Shown here: positions 10,239-20,182 of the stretch, piece after piece
How the letters are laid out: each line of letters opens with the position of its first letter
Position numbering within the stretch: the stretch's first letter is position 1
Source: Planctomycetota bacterium
GTDB taxonomy: Bacteria; Planctomycetota; UBA1135; GCA-002748355
DNA: 64,000 bases
NCBI GenBank assembly: GCA_027021385.1
Contig: JALUUL010000037.1
Span: 1-64,000 of the forward strand
Reading direction: 5' to 3'
Translations under genes and position numbers: made by a program
The notes under the pieces: model-generated
Told to the model about the DNA's origin: nothing
Database searches by the model: none
What the model saw: only the letters and a program-made list of their open reading frames with translations

Positions 10239-11849
10239 ATGGCACCGAGAATTCCCAGCCGAATCCAGACCCGCAGCCCCGAGTTCCGGGCGAATCGGGA
10301 ACACCACCTCTCGCTCGCGGGCGAACTCCGGGAACGCCTCGCGAAGGTCCGTGAAGGGGGGTCCCCGAAGGCCGTGGCCCGCCACCACGCCCGAGGGAAG
10401 CTGCTCCCGAGGGAGCGCATCGACCGGGTCCTCGACCCCGGCAGCCCGTTCCTCGAACTCTCGCCGCTCGCGGCGAACGGGCTCTATGACGACAAGGCGC
10501 CTTCAGCGGGAATCGTGACCGGAATCGGACGGGTCCACGGACAGGAGGTCATGTTCGTCGCGAACGACGCGACCGTGAAGGGAGGCTCCTATCTCCCGAT
10601 GACGGTCAAGAAGCACGTGAGGGCCCAGGAGATCGCCCTCGAGAACCGGCTCCCCTGCGTCTATCTCGTCGACTCGGGAGGGGCCTTCCTCCCTCTCCAG
10701 GACGAGGTCTTTCCGGACCGGGACCATTTCGGCCGCATCTTCTACAACCAGGCCCGGATGTCCGCGGCCCGCATCCCCCAGGTCGCGGTCGTCCTGGGTT
10801 CCTGCACGGCCGGGGGCGCCTATGTCCCGGCGATGAGCGACGAGACGATCATCGTCAAGGAGAAGGGGACGATCTTCCTCGGAGGCCCGCCGCTCGTGAA
10901 GGCGGCGACCGGAGAAGAGGTATCGGCCGAGGAACTCGGAGGCGGAGACCTGCACGCCCGGAGATCGGGAGTCGTCGACCATCTCGCCCCCGACGAGGTC
11001 TCCGCCCTCGCGACCTGTCGCGACATCCTCGAGATGCGGAACCGCCCGGAGAGGACGCGGCTCGACATCGTCGAGCCCGAGGAGCCATGCTACGATCCCG
11101 AGGAGATCTACGGGATCCTGCCGAGGGATCCGCGGCAGACCTACGAGGTGCGGGAGATCATCGCCCGCCTTGTCGACGGCTCGCGCTTCCACGAGTTCAA
11201 GGCCCTCTACGGGACGACCCTGGTTTGCGGCTTCGCGCATCTCCACGGGATGCCCCTGGGCATCCTGGCGAACAACGGCATCCTCTTCTCCGAGAGCGCC
11301 GTCAAGGGGGCGCACTTCATCGAACTCTGCTGCCAGCGCGGGATCCCCCTGCTCTTCCTGCAGAACATCACGGGTTTCATGGTCGGCTCCAAGTACGAGG
11401 CCGGCGGCATCGCGAAGGACGGAGCCAAGCTCGTGCAGGCGGTGGCGACGTCGCAGGTGCCGAGGTTCACGGTCATTATCGGAGGCTCCTTCGGGGCCGG
11501 GAACTACGGCATGTGCGGGCGGGCCTACCAGCCGAGGCTCCTCTTCATGTGGCCGAACGCGCGGATCTCCGTCATGGGGGGGGAACAGGCGGCCAGCGTC
11601 CTCGTCACCGTCAAGCGGGACCAGTACGCGGCCGAAGGCAGGTCCCTGAGCCCGGAGGAGGAGGAGGCCATGCGCCGCCCGATCCTCGAGAAATACGAGA
11701 GGGAGGGGAACCCCTACTATTCCACGGCCCGACTCTGGGACGACGGCATCCTGGATCCCCTCGAAACCCGAAAGGCCCTCGCCCTGGGCCTCGCCGCCTC
11801 CCTCAACGCGGGCATCCCCGATTGGCGCCCCCCGGTCTTCCGCATGTGA
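10239..11849 (+). CDS. mccB: Methylcrotonyl-CoA carboxylase carboxyltransferase (beta) subunit
   Basis: Internal ATG at 10239 with upstream AAGGAG; motifs [66 protein letters not shown]. Confidence 0.92.
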   Translation: MAPRIPSRIQTRSPEFRANREHHLSLAGELRERLAKVREGGSPKAVARHHARGKLLPRERIDRVLDPGSPFLELSPLAANGLYDDKAPSAGIVTGIGRVHGQEVMFVANDATVKGGSYLPMTVKKHVRAQEIALENRLPCVYLVDSGGAFLPLQDEVFPDRDHFGRIFYNQARMSAARIPQVAVVLGSCTAGGAYVPAMSDETIIVKEKGTIFLGGPPLVKAATGEEVSAEELGGGDLHARRSGVVDHLAPDEVSALATCRDILEMRNRPERTRLDIVEPEEPCYDPEEIYGILPRDPRQTYEVREIIARLVDGSRFHEFKALYGTTLVCGFAHLHGMPLGILANNGILFSESAVKGAHFIELCCQRGIPLLFLQNITGFMVGSKYEAGGIAKDGAKLVQAVATSQVPRFTVIIGGSFGAGNYGMCGRAYQPRLLFMWPNARISVMGGEQAASVLVTVKRDQYAAEGRSLSPEEEEAMRRPILEKYEREGNPYYSTARLWDDGILDPLETRKALALGLAASLNAGIPDWRPPVFRM

Positions 11850-11867
11850 CACCGTTTCGGAATCGAA

Positions 11868-12701
11868 ATGACCCGAAAAAGCCTCCTCCAAGCCTCGCCC
11901 CCCTACGAGACCCTCGAGATCTCGGCGCGGGATCCCGGCTTCCTCGTCGTGGCTCTGAACCGCCCCGATCGGCACAACGCCTTCAACGAGACCGTCGTCC
12001 GGGAGCTGCGGGAGGTCTTCGACCTGGCGGGCGGGGATCCCGAGATCCGCGGCGTGCTGCTGCAGGGCCATGGCCCATCCTTCTCGGCCGGAGCGGACAT
12101 CTCCTGGATGAAGGCGAACGGGGAAGGGAACCGGGAGGCAAACCTCGTCTCCGCACGCAGGATGGCGGACATGTTCGAGGCAGTCCATTCCTGCCCGAAG
12201 CCGGTCGTCGCCCGCGTCCACGGTGCGGCCCTCGGAGGGGGGGCCGGCCTCCTGTCCGCCGCCGACATCGCGATCGCAACCGAGGACGCGAAGATCGGTT
12301 TCACCGAGGTGCGACTCGGCATCCTTCCGGCCGTAATCTCCCCCTACGTCGTCGAGAAGATCGGAACGGCCCGGGCCCGGGCCCTCTTCCTCCTCGGGCG
12401 CCGGTTCGACGGAAGGGAGGCACGCCGCTTAGGTCTCGTCTTCGACGCCGTCCCCGAGGCGGAACTCGACGCCTCGATCGACCGCGCACTCGCCGACCTC
12501 ACGAAGGGCGGACCTCACGCCCTTCGTGAAGCCAAAAGGCTCGCACTCTCCTTCCTCGGGGAATCGTATGCGGCCCGCAGGGAGGACACCGCCGCGCGTA
12601 TCGCCGACATCCGGCTCTCGGAGGAGGCCCAAGAAGGCCTCGCGGCCTTCCTCGAGAAACGCCCGCCGAACTGGGTCCGGAAAACGGAGGGTGGACGGTG
12701 A
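11868..12701 (+). CDS. Enoyl-CoA hydratase/isomerase, probable methylglutaconyl-CoA hydratase
   Basis: Crotonase motifs GHGPSFSAGADISWM and VHGAALGGGAGLLSAADIAIA; operon context between MCC subunits. Confidence 0.88.
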   Translation: MTRKSLLQASPPYETLEISARDPGFLVVALNRPDRHNAFNETVVRELREVFDLAGGDPEIRGVLLQGHGPSFSAGADISWMKANGEGNREANLVSARRMADMFEAVHSCPKPVVARVHGAALGGGAGLLSAADIAIATEDAKIGFTEVRLGILPAVISPYVVEKIGTARARALFLLGRRFDGREARRLGLVFDAVPEAELDASIDRALADLTKGGPHALREAKRLALSFLGESYAARREDTAARIADIRLSEEAQEGLAAFLEKRPPNWVRKTEGGR

Positions 12702-14230
12702 CTCCGAAGCCTCTCGAACGCATCCTGGTTGCGAACCGCGGAGAGATCGCCGTCCGGATCCTCCGCGCGGTCCGGGAGGCCGGAGGCGTCGGGCTGGCTG
12801 TCTACAGCGAGGCCGACGAGGAGGCCCTCCACGTCCGCATCGCCGACGAGGCGCGGCTCCTGGGCCCCCCCGCCCCGAAGGATTCCTATCTCGACATCGA
12901 CCGCCTGCTCGAGGCCGCGAAGGAGATGAAGGCCGAGGCCGTCCACCCGGGCTACGGCTTCCTGGCGGAGAACCCGGAGTTCGCGCGCCGCGTCCGCGAG
13001 GCGGATCTCGTCTTCCTCGGCCCGGATCCCGAGACGATGGAGGCCCTGGGTTCAAAGCAGGAGGCGAAGGCGGTCGCCGAGGAGGCGGGCGTGCCGGTCG
13101 TCCCCGGCTTCCGGAAAGCGGGGGCGACGGACGAGGAACTCATCTCCGCGGGGGATCGTTGCGGCTTCCCCCTTCTCGTCAAGGCCTCCGCCGGAGGCGG
13201 CGGCAGGGGCATGCGGCTCGTCGAGAGCGCGACGGAGCTTCCCGGCGCGATCCGTGCCGCCCGCCGCGAGGCCGAGCAGGCCTTCGGGAACGGAGAACTC
13301 CTCCTCGAACGAAGGATCCACCCGGCCCGGCACGTCGAGATCCAGATCCTCGGAGACGGTAAGGGTGGGGCCCTGGCCTTTCCCGAGCGCGAATGCTCGA
13401 TCCAGCGCCGCCATCAGAAGATCCTGGAGGAGAGCCCCTCCCCCGCCGTCGACCCGGATCTGCGCGGACGCATGCAGGAAGCCGCCCTCGCCCTGGCGCG
13501 GCGCGTCGCCTATCTCGGAGCGGGAACCGTCGAGTTCCTCCTCGACGAGGACGGCGCCTTCTACTTCCTGGAGGTCAACACACGCCTCCAGGTCGAACAC
13601 CCCGTCACCGAATGGGTCAGCGGCCAGGACCTCGTGCAGGCCCAGATCCGAATCGCCCGGGGCCGGGCTCTCGAGGAAGCCGTACCCGAGCACGACCCCA
13701 CCCCCCGCGGCTGGGCCCTCGAAGCCCGGATCTGCGCCGAAGACGTGGAACGCGACTTCCTCCCCTGCGCCGGAAGGATCGAACTCTGCCGCGAGGCGAC
13801 GGGACCCGGAGTTCGGATCGACAGCGGCGTCTACGAGGGCTTCACCGTCCCGATGGAATACGACTCCCTCCTCGCGAAGGTCATCGTCCACGCGCCCGAT
13901 CGGCCCTCCTGCCTGCGTCGGATGGAGGACGCCCTCCGCCGCTCCGCCTGGCTGGGACTCCCGACGAACCTCGACTTCCTGATCGACCTCGTCCGTCACG
14001 AGGACTTCCGGAAAGGAAGGCTGCGCACCGATTTCCTCGGAGTCCACGCATCGGATTTCACCGGGCGCGCCGGGACTCCTCCCGAGGAGGTCGGAATCGC
14101 GGCTGCTCTCGCGCCCCTCTTCCGGAAGGAGCCGAACGGAACCGTCTCCGTACCGGGTCGAACGGCCCCCCCCTCTCCCTGGAACCTCGCCGACGGCTTC
14201 CGTCTCGGGACGGGAGGTCCGGCCTCATGA
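12698..14230 (+). CDS. Biotin carboxylase subunit of acyl-CoA (methylcrotonyl-CoA) carboxylase
   Basis: GTG start in GTGA overlap; ILVANRGEIAVRIL, KASAGGGGRGMR, EVNTRLQVEHPVTE. Confidence 0.93.
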   Translation: MTPKPLERILVANRGEIAVRILRAVREAGGVGLAVYSEADEEALHVRIADEARLLGPPAPKDSYLDIDRLLEAAKEMKAEAVHPGYGFLAENPEFARRVREADLVFLGPDPETMEALGSKQEAKAVAEEAGVPVVPGFRKAGATDEELISAGDRCGFPLLVKASAGGGGRGMRLVESATELPGAIRAARREAEQAFGNGELLLERRIHPARHVEIQILGDGKGGALAFPERECSIQRRHQKILEESPSPAVDPDLRGRMQEAALALARRVAYLGAGTVEFLLDEDGAFYFLEVNTRLQVEHPVTEWVSGQDLVQAQIRIARGRALEEAVPEHDPTPRGWALEARICAEDVERDFLPCAGRIELCREATGPGVRIDSGVYEGFTVPMEYDSLLAKVIVHAPDRPSCLRRMEDALRRSAWLGLPTNLDFLIDLVRHEDFRKGRLRTDFLGVHASDFTGRAGTPPEEVGIAAALAPLFRKEPNGTVSVPGRTAPPSPWNLADGFRLGTGGPAS

Positions 14231-14739
14231 ATCGATTCCCTGAGAACCTGAAACTCGGGGACCGCGAGGTCCATCTCTCCGCGATCCGGCTCGACGGGCA
14301 TCGGTTCCGGGTGCGGGTCGGGGAAGCGACCTTCGAAATCGAGGCACGCGACCTCGGGGAGGGAGCCTTCGCTTTCCGGGACCCTGCGGGCCGCAGGCAT
14401 CACGCTACGGCGGCCGTCGTCGAGGGAAGGGTCCAGATCCGCCTCGACGGGCGAACCTGGATTCTCGACTCCCCCGAACGTAAACAGGAGAGCGGACCCG
14501 GGGAGGACGCCCCCGGCAGGATCCTGGCTCCGATGACGGGAACGATCGTCAAGGTCCGGGTCGAGGAGGGAACGGAAGTCGAAGAAGGGGAGGAACTCTG
14601 CGTCCTGACTGCGATGAAGATGGAGCACAGGCTGTGTGCGACCTTCGCGGGCAGGGTCGCGGAAGTCCGCGCCCGCGAGGGGGAGACGGTCGAGGCGGGA
14701 ACCCTCCTAGTCCTCCTCGAAGCCCCGCAGGGGGACTGA
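14227..14739 (+). CDS. Biotin carboxyl carrier protein (split MCC alpha C-terminal part)
   Basis: ATGA overlap with upstream BC gene; biotinylation motif TAMKMEH. Confidence 0.92.
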   Translation: MNRFPENLKLGDREVHLSAIRLDGHRFRVRVGEATFEIEARDLGEGAFAFRDPAGRRHHATAAVVEGRVQIRLDGRTWILDSPERKQESGPGEDAPGRILAPMTGTIVKVRVEEGTEVEEGEELCVLTAMKMEHRLCATFAGRVAEVRAREGETVEAGTLLVLLEAPQGD

Positions 14740-14757
14740 AACCGCCCTCCTGTAGGA

Positions 14758-14795
14758 GACGCGGGGCCCGCGGGCTTTCCCGCGGACCCCGCGTC
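14758..14795. terminator. Bidirectional terminator-like hairpin between convergent genes
   Basis: GACGCGGGG-C-CCGCGGG-CTTT-CCCGCGG-A-CCCCGCGTC, 9+7 bp with one mismatch; no T-tract. Confidence 0.65.
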
Positions 14796-14841
14796 GAGAT
14801 CCTGGCCCCGCGGAAGGGATGCCCCTCCGCGAAGCACGGGA

Positions 14842-15084
14842 TCACAGATCCTGCGGTCGCAGAGTCGCGCGCTTGTTCGCTGCGGCCCGTTCGGAAGCCT
14901 TCTCGAGAAGCTCCCGGACGGCGTTGTCGAGGGCGCCGTAGAAATCCGAGGAGACCTTGAGGTCCACCGCGTTCTTCGTGCGGCTCTTCGAGATGATCAG
15001 GTCGACCGGCTTGGCCTTCCGGCTGGTCTTGCGACGCGCGGTCTTCTTCGTGGCCTTCTTCTTGGCCTTCCTTCTTGCAGCCAT
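14842..15084 (-). CDS. Histone-fold-like protein with Lys/Arg-rich N-terminal tail
   Basis: 80 aa: MAARRKAKKKATKKTARRKTSRKAK tail, then ...SSDFYGALDNAVRELLEKASERAAANKRATLRPQDL, ending with the histone RxTxxxxD motif. Confidence 0.75.
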   Translation of the reverse strand: MAARRKAKKKATKKTARRKTSRKAKPVDLIISKSRTKNAVDLKVSSDFYGALDNAVRELLEKASERAAANKRATLRPQDL

Positions 15085-15422
15085 GTGAAACCTCGGTGCG
15101 TTTGAGAACAATCGAGTTCGGGTTACCCGGAAAGAAAGGTGACGAACCGGCGCACGCGTCCGAACCGCTCCTCCCCATCGAGGGGCCGGAAACGGCCCAA
15201 AACCCGTCGAAACCGCCGAATTCGACGTGCTAGATACGGAATTGGAGGCAGTGCTGCAACGGAAAAGCGGAGCTTTCTTCACCCTCGTTTCCCGCCCCAT
15301 CTGCCCGATCCCGCCTCCCTCTGCTATCCTCATCCCTTCCGGAGTCCCGCCCGGTGGCTCAGGATCTCTCTTCCTCAACTTCCTTCCCCGCGAGTCTCTC
15401 GTACCGAATCGGAGGTCATTCG

Positions 15423-16418
15423 ATGCGCATCCCTCTCCTTTCGACCGCTGTCCTCTTCGCCGGCCTGCTCCCGGCCCAGACCCCCTATCTCCAGGCCGAC
15501 TCCTCCCTCGGAGTCTTCGCGAAGGACCCCAAGAACCTCGCCCACCAGAGCACGAAGACCGGCACCAAGATCCTGAGCGCTCTGAACCTGCAACAGAACA
15601 CGGTCACCGGCGTCCGGGCCTCATCCCAGTTCCAGATCCGTGACACCGACGGATTCGTCGTCGTGACGATCGCCGACCGGGGAGCGGCGACGAGCCAGAA
15701 CCCGACCGCCTTCACGGAAGCCGGGACGACCGCCACCCCGAAGGGCACGAATCCCGTCCAGGGGGCCAATGTCGTGCTCCTCGTCCTTCCGGTCAAGGCG
15801 GGATCCAGGGGCAGGGTCCGTGTCCGGTATTCGGGCGTCCTGACCGGCAACGGCTTCGGAAACGCCCTCGTCGACATCGGAAACGACGGACGGGTGGAGT
15901 TCCGGGCCAAGGCGGGCGCGGAGGTCCAGAAGGACTTCCGAGCCGTCGCGGGCCCCAAGGGCGTGACGATCAAGATCTCGAGCAGCTCGGGGGCGAGCCT
16001 CAAGGGTAAGGGCACGTCGAGTTACGAGAACGGTCTCGTCGTCATGTGGATTCCGGAACCCAGCTGCTCCTACACGAACTACGGCAAGAGCTGCGGCCCC
16101 CTCCTCAGCGGAAGCGCGAAGGCCACTCCGGGCGGGGCGATCGTCTTCCTCAAGTTGACGAAGGCTCCGAAGGCCTCGCCCGTCGGACTCTTCCTCGGAG
16201 CCCGGGCAGTCAACAGGTCGATCCCCGGAACGGCCTGCTTCCTGCTCGTCGACCCGGTCATCTTCTTCCCCTTCTTCACGAACAGTCTCGGAGAAGCCAC
16301 GATGGTGCCCGGGGCGACCCCCTTCACACCGATCAGTTTCTACGCCCAGACCATCATCCTGGACCGCGTGACGCTGAAGGTCTCGAGCAGCCAGGGTCTC
16401 CTCGGCGACTGCCGCTGA
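15423..16418 (+). CDS. Secreted protein with shared C-terminal module
   Basis: Signal peptide MRIPLLSTAVLFAGLLPAQ; C-term GTACFLLVDP...FYAQTIILDRVTLKVSSSQG. Confidence 0.85.
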   Translation: MRIPLLSTAVLFAGLLPAQTPYLQADSSLGVFAKDPKNLAHQSTKTGTKILSALNLQQNTVTGVRASSQFQIRDTDGFVVVTIADRGAATSQNPTAFTEAGTTATPKGTNPVQGANVVLLVLPVKAGSRGRVRVRYSGVLTGNGFGNALVDIGNDGRVEFRAKAGAEVQKDFRAVAGPKGVTIKISSSSGASLKGKGTSSYENGLVVMWIPEPSCSYTNYGKSCGPLLSGSAKATPGGAIVFLKLTKAPKASPVGLFLGARAVNRSIPGTACFLLVDPVIFFPFFTNSLGEATMVPGATPFTPISFYAQTIILDRVTLKVSSSQGLLGDCR

Positions 16419-16458
16419 TCCCTTCCAAGGACTCCGGCGGACCCGCCGGAACGGAATG

Positions 16459-16489
16459 CGAGGCCGCGCCCTCCCGGGGCGCGGCCTCG
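16459..16489. terminator. Terminator-like hairpin
   Basis: CGAGGCCGCGCCC-TCCCG-GGGCGCGGCCTCG, 13-bp perfect stem just after a stop codon. Confidence 0.65.
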
Positions 16490-16562
16490 TCCGCATCCCG
16501 CCCTCCCCGGCGGGATCCAAGGGAGGCCGCGGACCCTCGGGTCGGTATCATCCCCTCCCCCG

Positions 16563-19500
16563 ATGAAGCGCCCGAAGATCCTCCGCACGACCCTCCTCTT
16601 CCTCATCCTCCTGGCCGGAGGCACCTGGGGTCTCCTCCGCTACAGCGGAATCCCGGCTTCCCTGATCCGGGATACTCTCTCCCGGCTCCTCCGCGGGGAG
16701 TTCGACCTCGGAAGTGTCTCCCTCGACCCCCTCGGAGGAACGGTCGAGATCCGGAACCTCGAGATCGGGGAACGGAACCCCGTCCGGAAGAAGGGGGACC
16801 GGAAGGTCCTCACGGTCCCGAAGGTCGTCGTCGGCGTCTCCATGAATCCCCTGTCCTCTCCCGGCCGGATCCGCAGGGTCCTCGTCGAGCGCCCGGAATT
16901 GGATCTCTGGCTCGGAGACAGTACCCCCTTCGACCTTTCCCGGATCCTCGACCTGAAGAACCTGGAGGGTGATGAGGGCGGGAGGGGGGAACCCTTTCCC
17001 GTCCTCGAGATCAGGGACATGGTCGTGCGGCTCCATCTCCCGGGTCTCGAGAACGGCGTCCTCGTCCTTTCTTCGATCCACCTTCTCGCGACCCCGAGTC
17101 GAGAGGAACCCCAGAGAATCCTCCTGGAAGGCTCCTGTCCGCACCCCCTCGGGGGAACCGTGACGATCAAGGGAACCGGAGACGCGGAGAAGCGGGAGTT
17201 CCGTCTCATCGCGGAGACCGGAGGGTTTCGGATCTCCGAGGAACGAGCGAAACCCTTCGGCGAGGCGATCCAGAGACTCGTGCGGAGACTCGGCCTGAAG
17301 GGGTGGGTGGAACCGACGCTCTGGGTCCGGTATCCCGACGGGCGGGGAGGGTTGGCGGTCGGCGTCCGAGCGAAGGTAGCGGAGTTCTCCGTGCGCCCCC
17401 CGACCTTCCGCTACCTCTTCACGCACCTGCAGGGCGAGGTCGCCTGGATCCCCGAGGGCAGGGTCCTCCAGGTCCGAGCGGAACGCACCGGCACCGACAT
17501 GAGCCTGAAGGGATCCTTCCGCCTCGAGGATCTCGGAACCGAGAACGAGACCCTCCGCCTCTCCGCCGAAGCGGACGGGGTCCTGATCGACAGGAGGATC
17601 CATCGCGCGCTCGAGGGCATTCCGGCGACCCGGCGCCTGCTTCGGGCGCTGAACCCGGAGGGGGGACGCGCGAGGGTCGCGATCCATCTCGTCTCGGGAC
17701 GCCCGAGGAACGGAGACCTGCCGACCCTCCAGCTCGACCTCGGCCTCCGCGACATCTCGCTGCGTTTCGACGGCTTTCCTTCCGGGGAGGAAGGAGGCCG
17801 GAGGATCGCCTTCCCCTATCCCCTGCGGGAGGCCTCGGGCGAGGTGCGGATCCGGGACGAGAGCATCCGCTTCACGGATTTCCATGCAAGAGGAGGGAAT
17901 GGAGGCCGGATCCGCGGAGAGGGATCGATCCTTCCCGGAACCGGCGAGGTCCGACTCTCCTTCGAGGCCGATGACCTGCCTTTTTCCCCGCTCCTGCGTT
18001 CATGTCTCGACCGGGCCGTGGTCCGCGGGGCGGAGATCTACGACGACTACGCGCCCAGGGGACGGACCTCGCTCAGCCTGGACCTCGACCTCGGTGGGAA
18101 CGGCGGGGAACCGAAACTCGATCTCCGGCTCAGGCCCCGGGGGGCAAGCGCCGCGTGGAAGGATTTCCCCTACCGCATCCACAACCTGACCGGGGAGGTC
18201 CGGATCACGACGAAGGAGGTCTCCTTCCGCCTGAACGGCAACCGGGGCCCCGAGACGCCGATCCGCGCCCGCGCCCGCTTCGTCTTTCCCGGCGAGGGAA
18301 AGGACGGCTCGGACGAGATCCACATCACCGCCAGTCGCCTACCTCTCGATGATGCGTTGCGGCGGGGCCTCGTCGGCTTCCGCGGATCCTTCGGAGAACG
18401 CTGGAAGACCTTCTCCCCCGAGGGGACGGCGGACCTCGACTTTCTGGGGTGGCGCAAGGGAGGCGGAGTCTTCCAGTACGACCTGCGGGCGGATCTAAAG
18501 GACGGGAGGATCTTCCTCGAGGCCTTCCCGACTCCGGTGACCTCCCTCCGGGGAACGATCGCCCTCCACGGGGACGGGGAACGCTCGCGGGTCGACCTCC
18601 TCGGTCTCGAGGGCCGCGGTCTCGGCGCGGACCTCCTCTTCGAAGGAGTCGTCAGGGAAGGCCCCCCCGGGGACCCGGACGACCGGAGCCCGGCCGCGGA
18701 TCTGACGATTGCCGCCAAAGGGGTCCGCGTGGACGAGAACCTCGCAGAGGTCCTGATCGCGAAAGGGATCCTGGATCGCGAGGTCTGGAAGCTCTGCCGC
18801 GCGACGGGCAGGGTCGACGCGGTCGACCGCATCCGTCGCGCCTACGGAGAAGAGGAGTTCCGTCACGAAATCCTTCTCGACCTCCGGGAGGCGGAGTCGA
18901 CGGCCGCGTTCCTCCCCGACCGGCTCCATGGACTGTCCGGGCGGGTGCGCATCGACGAAGAGCAGAGGATCCGTCTCGAGGACTGCAAGGGCTACCTGGG
19001 GGAGGCCCTCGTCCGCTGCCACGAGGGGACGATCTACCGAAAGGGCGAAAGGACGATCCTCGATCTCCTCCTGAGCGCGACCGAATACCCGGTCGACGAG
19101 CGGCTGGCCCGCCTCCTCGAGGGGGAAGTCAAGAAAGCCTACCTCGCCCGCAAGCCCCGCGGGAGGGTCTCGGTCGCGGATTGGAGGATCCATCTCGAGA
19201 TCCCGTCCACCCCCCCTGACGGCGTGGAGGGGCTCGGGCTCGTCGCACGCTTCGGCGAGGGGGAGTTCCTCGCGCACAACCTGGCGATGGAAGTCGGCAT
19301 CCCCCTGACCGGAATCCAGGGGCGGGCGCGCTTGAGGAGCGGGTTCTTCAACCCCTACGGCGCGGAGTTCCGAGGCTCGTTCAACGGTCTGAACCTCCAG
19401 GCCCTGGGCCAGATCCTGAGAGACACACGGGGCCGCTTCCTCACGACGCACGAAGATTTCGTCATCGAGGAAGGGAGTATGCGGCTGGGCCGGGGACGGA

Positions 19501-20159
19501 TCCGCGGTCCGGTCCCCCCTGCCGAGGGGGATCGGCGATCCCCTCTCCTGCGTTACGGGTTCGGAAGGAAGGGGCGCCTCGACCTGAACCTCGCCCTCGA
19601 CGACCTGCGCCTCGCTCCCCTCCTCAAGGACTTCTCCAGGAACCAACGCTACGACGGCTTCCTCAGGGGAACGATCGATCTCGGGGTGGAGACGGAGGAC
19701 CTGTCGACCCTCCGCCTCGATGCGAAGCTCGGCATCTCCAAGGGGAAGCTCGGCGACGTCCCGATCTTCCGGACGATCTACTCGTTCCTAAAGCCGAGCA
19801 AACGCCAGAACTTCAACGCGGCCGCCCTCGAGGTCCGGGGGAAGGACGGGGTCTTCCGGATCGAGCACCTGATGCTGAAATCCCCGATCTTCAAGATCGA
19901 GGGGCGCGGAACGCTCGGATACGACGGCTATCTGAAGCTCCACGTCGATTTCCCCGACCTCTTCCCCCAGGCCGAGTCCTATTTCATCCTCCCGGGGATC
20001 TACCGCTTCCTCGCGAACAGTCTCGTCAGCTACGAGATCTGGGGCTACATCGGGAACACGAGGACCGGTCCCCGCTTCCTCTTCGAACGGAACCCGAAAC
20101 ACCTTCCGATGGGCCCCCTTCCCGGAAGCCCAGTCCCCCGCCCCCCCGTCTTCCGCTGA
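16563..20159 (+). CDS. AsmA-like / DUF748-type large envelope protein
   Basis: 1198 aa, N-terminal TM anchor, repetitive beta-rich body, AsmA_2-like C-term (FRTIYSFLKPSKRQNFNAAALEVRGKDGVFRIEHLMLKSPIFKIEGRGTLGYDG). Confidence 0.8.
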   Translation: MKRPKILRTTLLFLILLAGGTWGLLRYSGIPASLIRDTLSRLLRGEFDLGSVSLDPLGGTVEIRNLEIGERNPVRKKGDRKVLTVPKVVVGVSMNPLSSPGRIRRVLVERPELDLWLGDSTPFDLSRILDLKNLEGDEGGRGEPFPVLEIRDMVVRLHLPGLENGVLVLSSIHLLATPSREEPQRILLEGSCPHPLGGTVTIKGTGDAEKREFRLIAETGGFRISEERAKPFGEAIQRLVRRLGLKGWVEPTLWVRYPDGRGGLAVGVRAKVAEFSVRPPTFRYLFTHLQGEVAWIPEGRVLQVRAERTGTDMSLKGSFRLEDLGTENETLRLSAEADGVLIDRRIHRALEGIPATRRLLRALNPEGGRARVAIHLVSGRPRNGDLPTLQLDLGLRDISLRFDGFPSGEEGGRRIAFPYPLREASGEVRIRDESIRFTDFHARGGNGGRIRGEGSILPGTGEVRLSFEADDLPFSPLLRSCLDRAVVRGAEIYDDYAPRGRTSLSLDLDLGGNGGEPKLDLRLRPRGASAAWKDFPYRIHNLTGEVRITTKEVSFRLNGNRGPETPIRARARFVFPGEGKDGSDEIHITASRLPLDDALRRGLVGFRGSFGERWKTFSPEGTADLDFLGWRKGGGVFQYDLRADLKDGRIFLEAFPTPVTSLRGTIALHGDGERSRVDLLGLEGRGLGADLLFEGVVREGPPGDPDDRSPAADLTIAAKGVRVDENLAEVLIAKGILDREVWKLCRATGRVDAVDRIRRAYGEEEFRHEILLDLREAESTAAFLPDRLHGLSGRVRIDEEQRIRLEDCKGYLGEALVRCHEGTIYRKGERTILDLLLSATEYPVDERLARLLEGEVKKAYLARKPRGRVSVADWRIHLEIPSTPPDGVEGLGLVARFGEGEFLAHNLAMEVGIPLTGIQGRARLRSGFFNPYGAEFRGSFNGLNLQALGQILRDTRGRFLTTHEDFVIEEGSMRLGRGRIRGPVPPAEGDRRSPLLRYGFGRKGRLDLNLALDDLRLAPLLKDFSRNQRYDGFLRGTIDLGVETEDLSTLRLDAKLGISKGKLGDVPIFRTIYSFLKPSKRQNFNAAALEVRGKDGVFRIEHLMLKSPIFKIEGRGTLGYDGYLKLHVDFPDLFPQAESYFILPGIYRFLANSLVSYEIWGYIGNTRTGPRFLFERNPKHLPMGPLPGSPVPRPPVFR

Positions 20160-20182
20160 ACCCTCCGAACCGGATCCATACG

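Noticed and set aside
10503-12221. 572-aa minus-strand ORF
   Set aside because: Antisense to MCC beta and crotonase genes.
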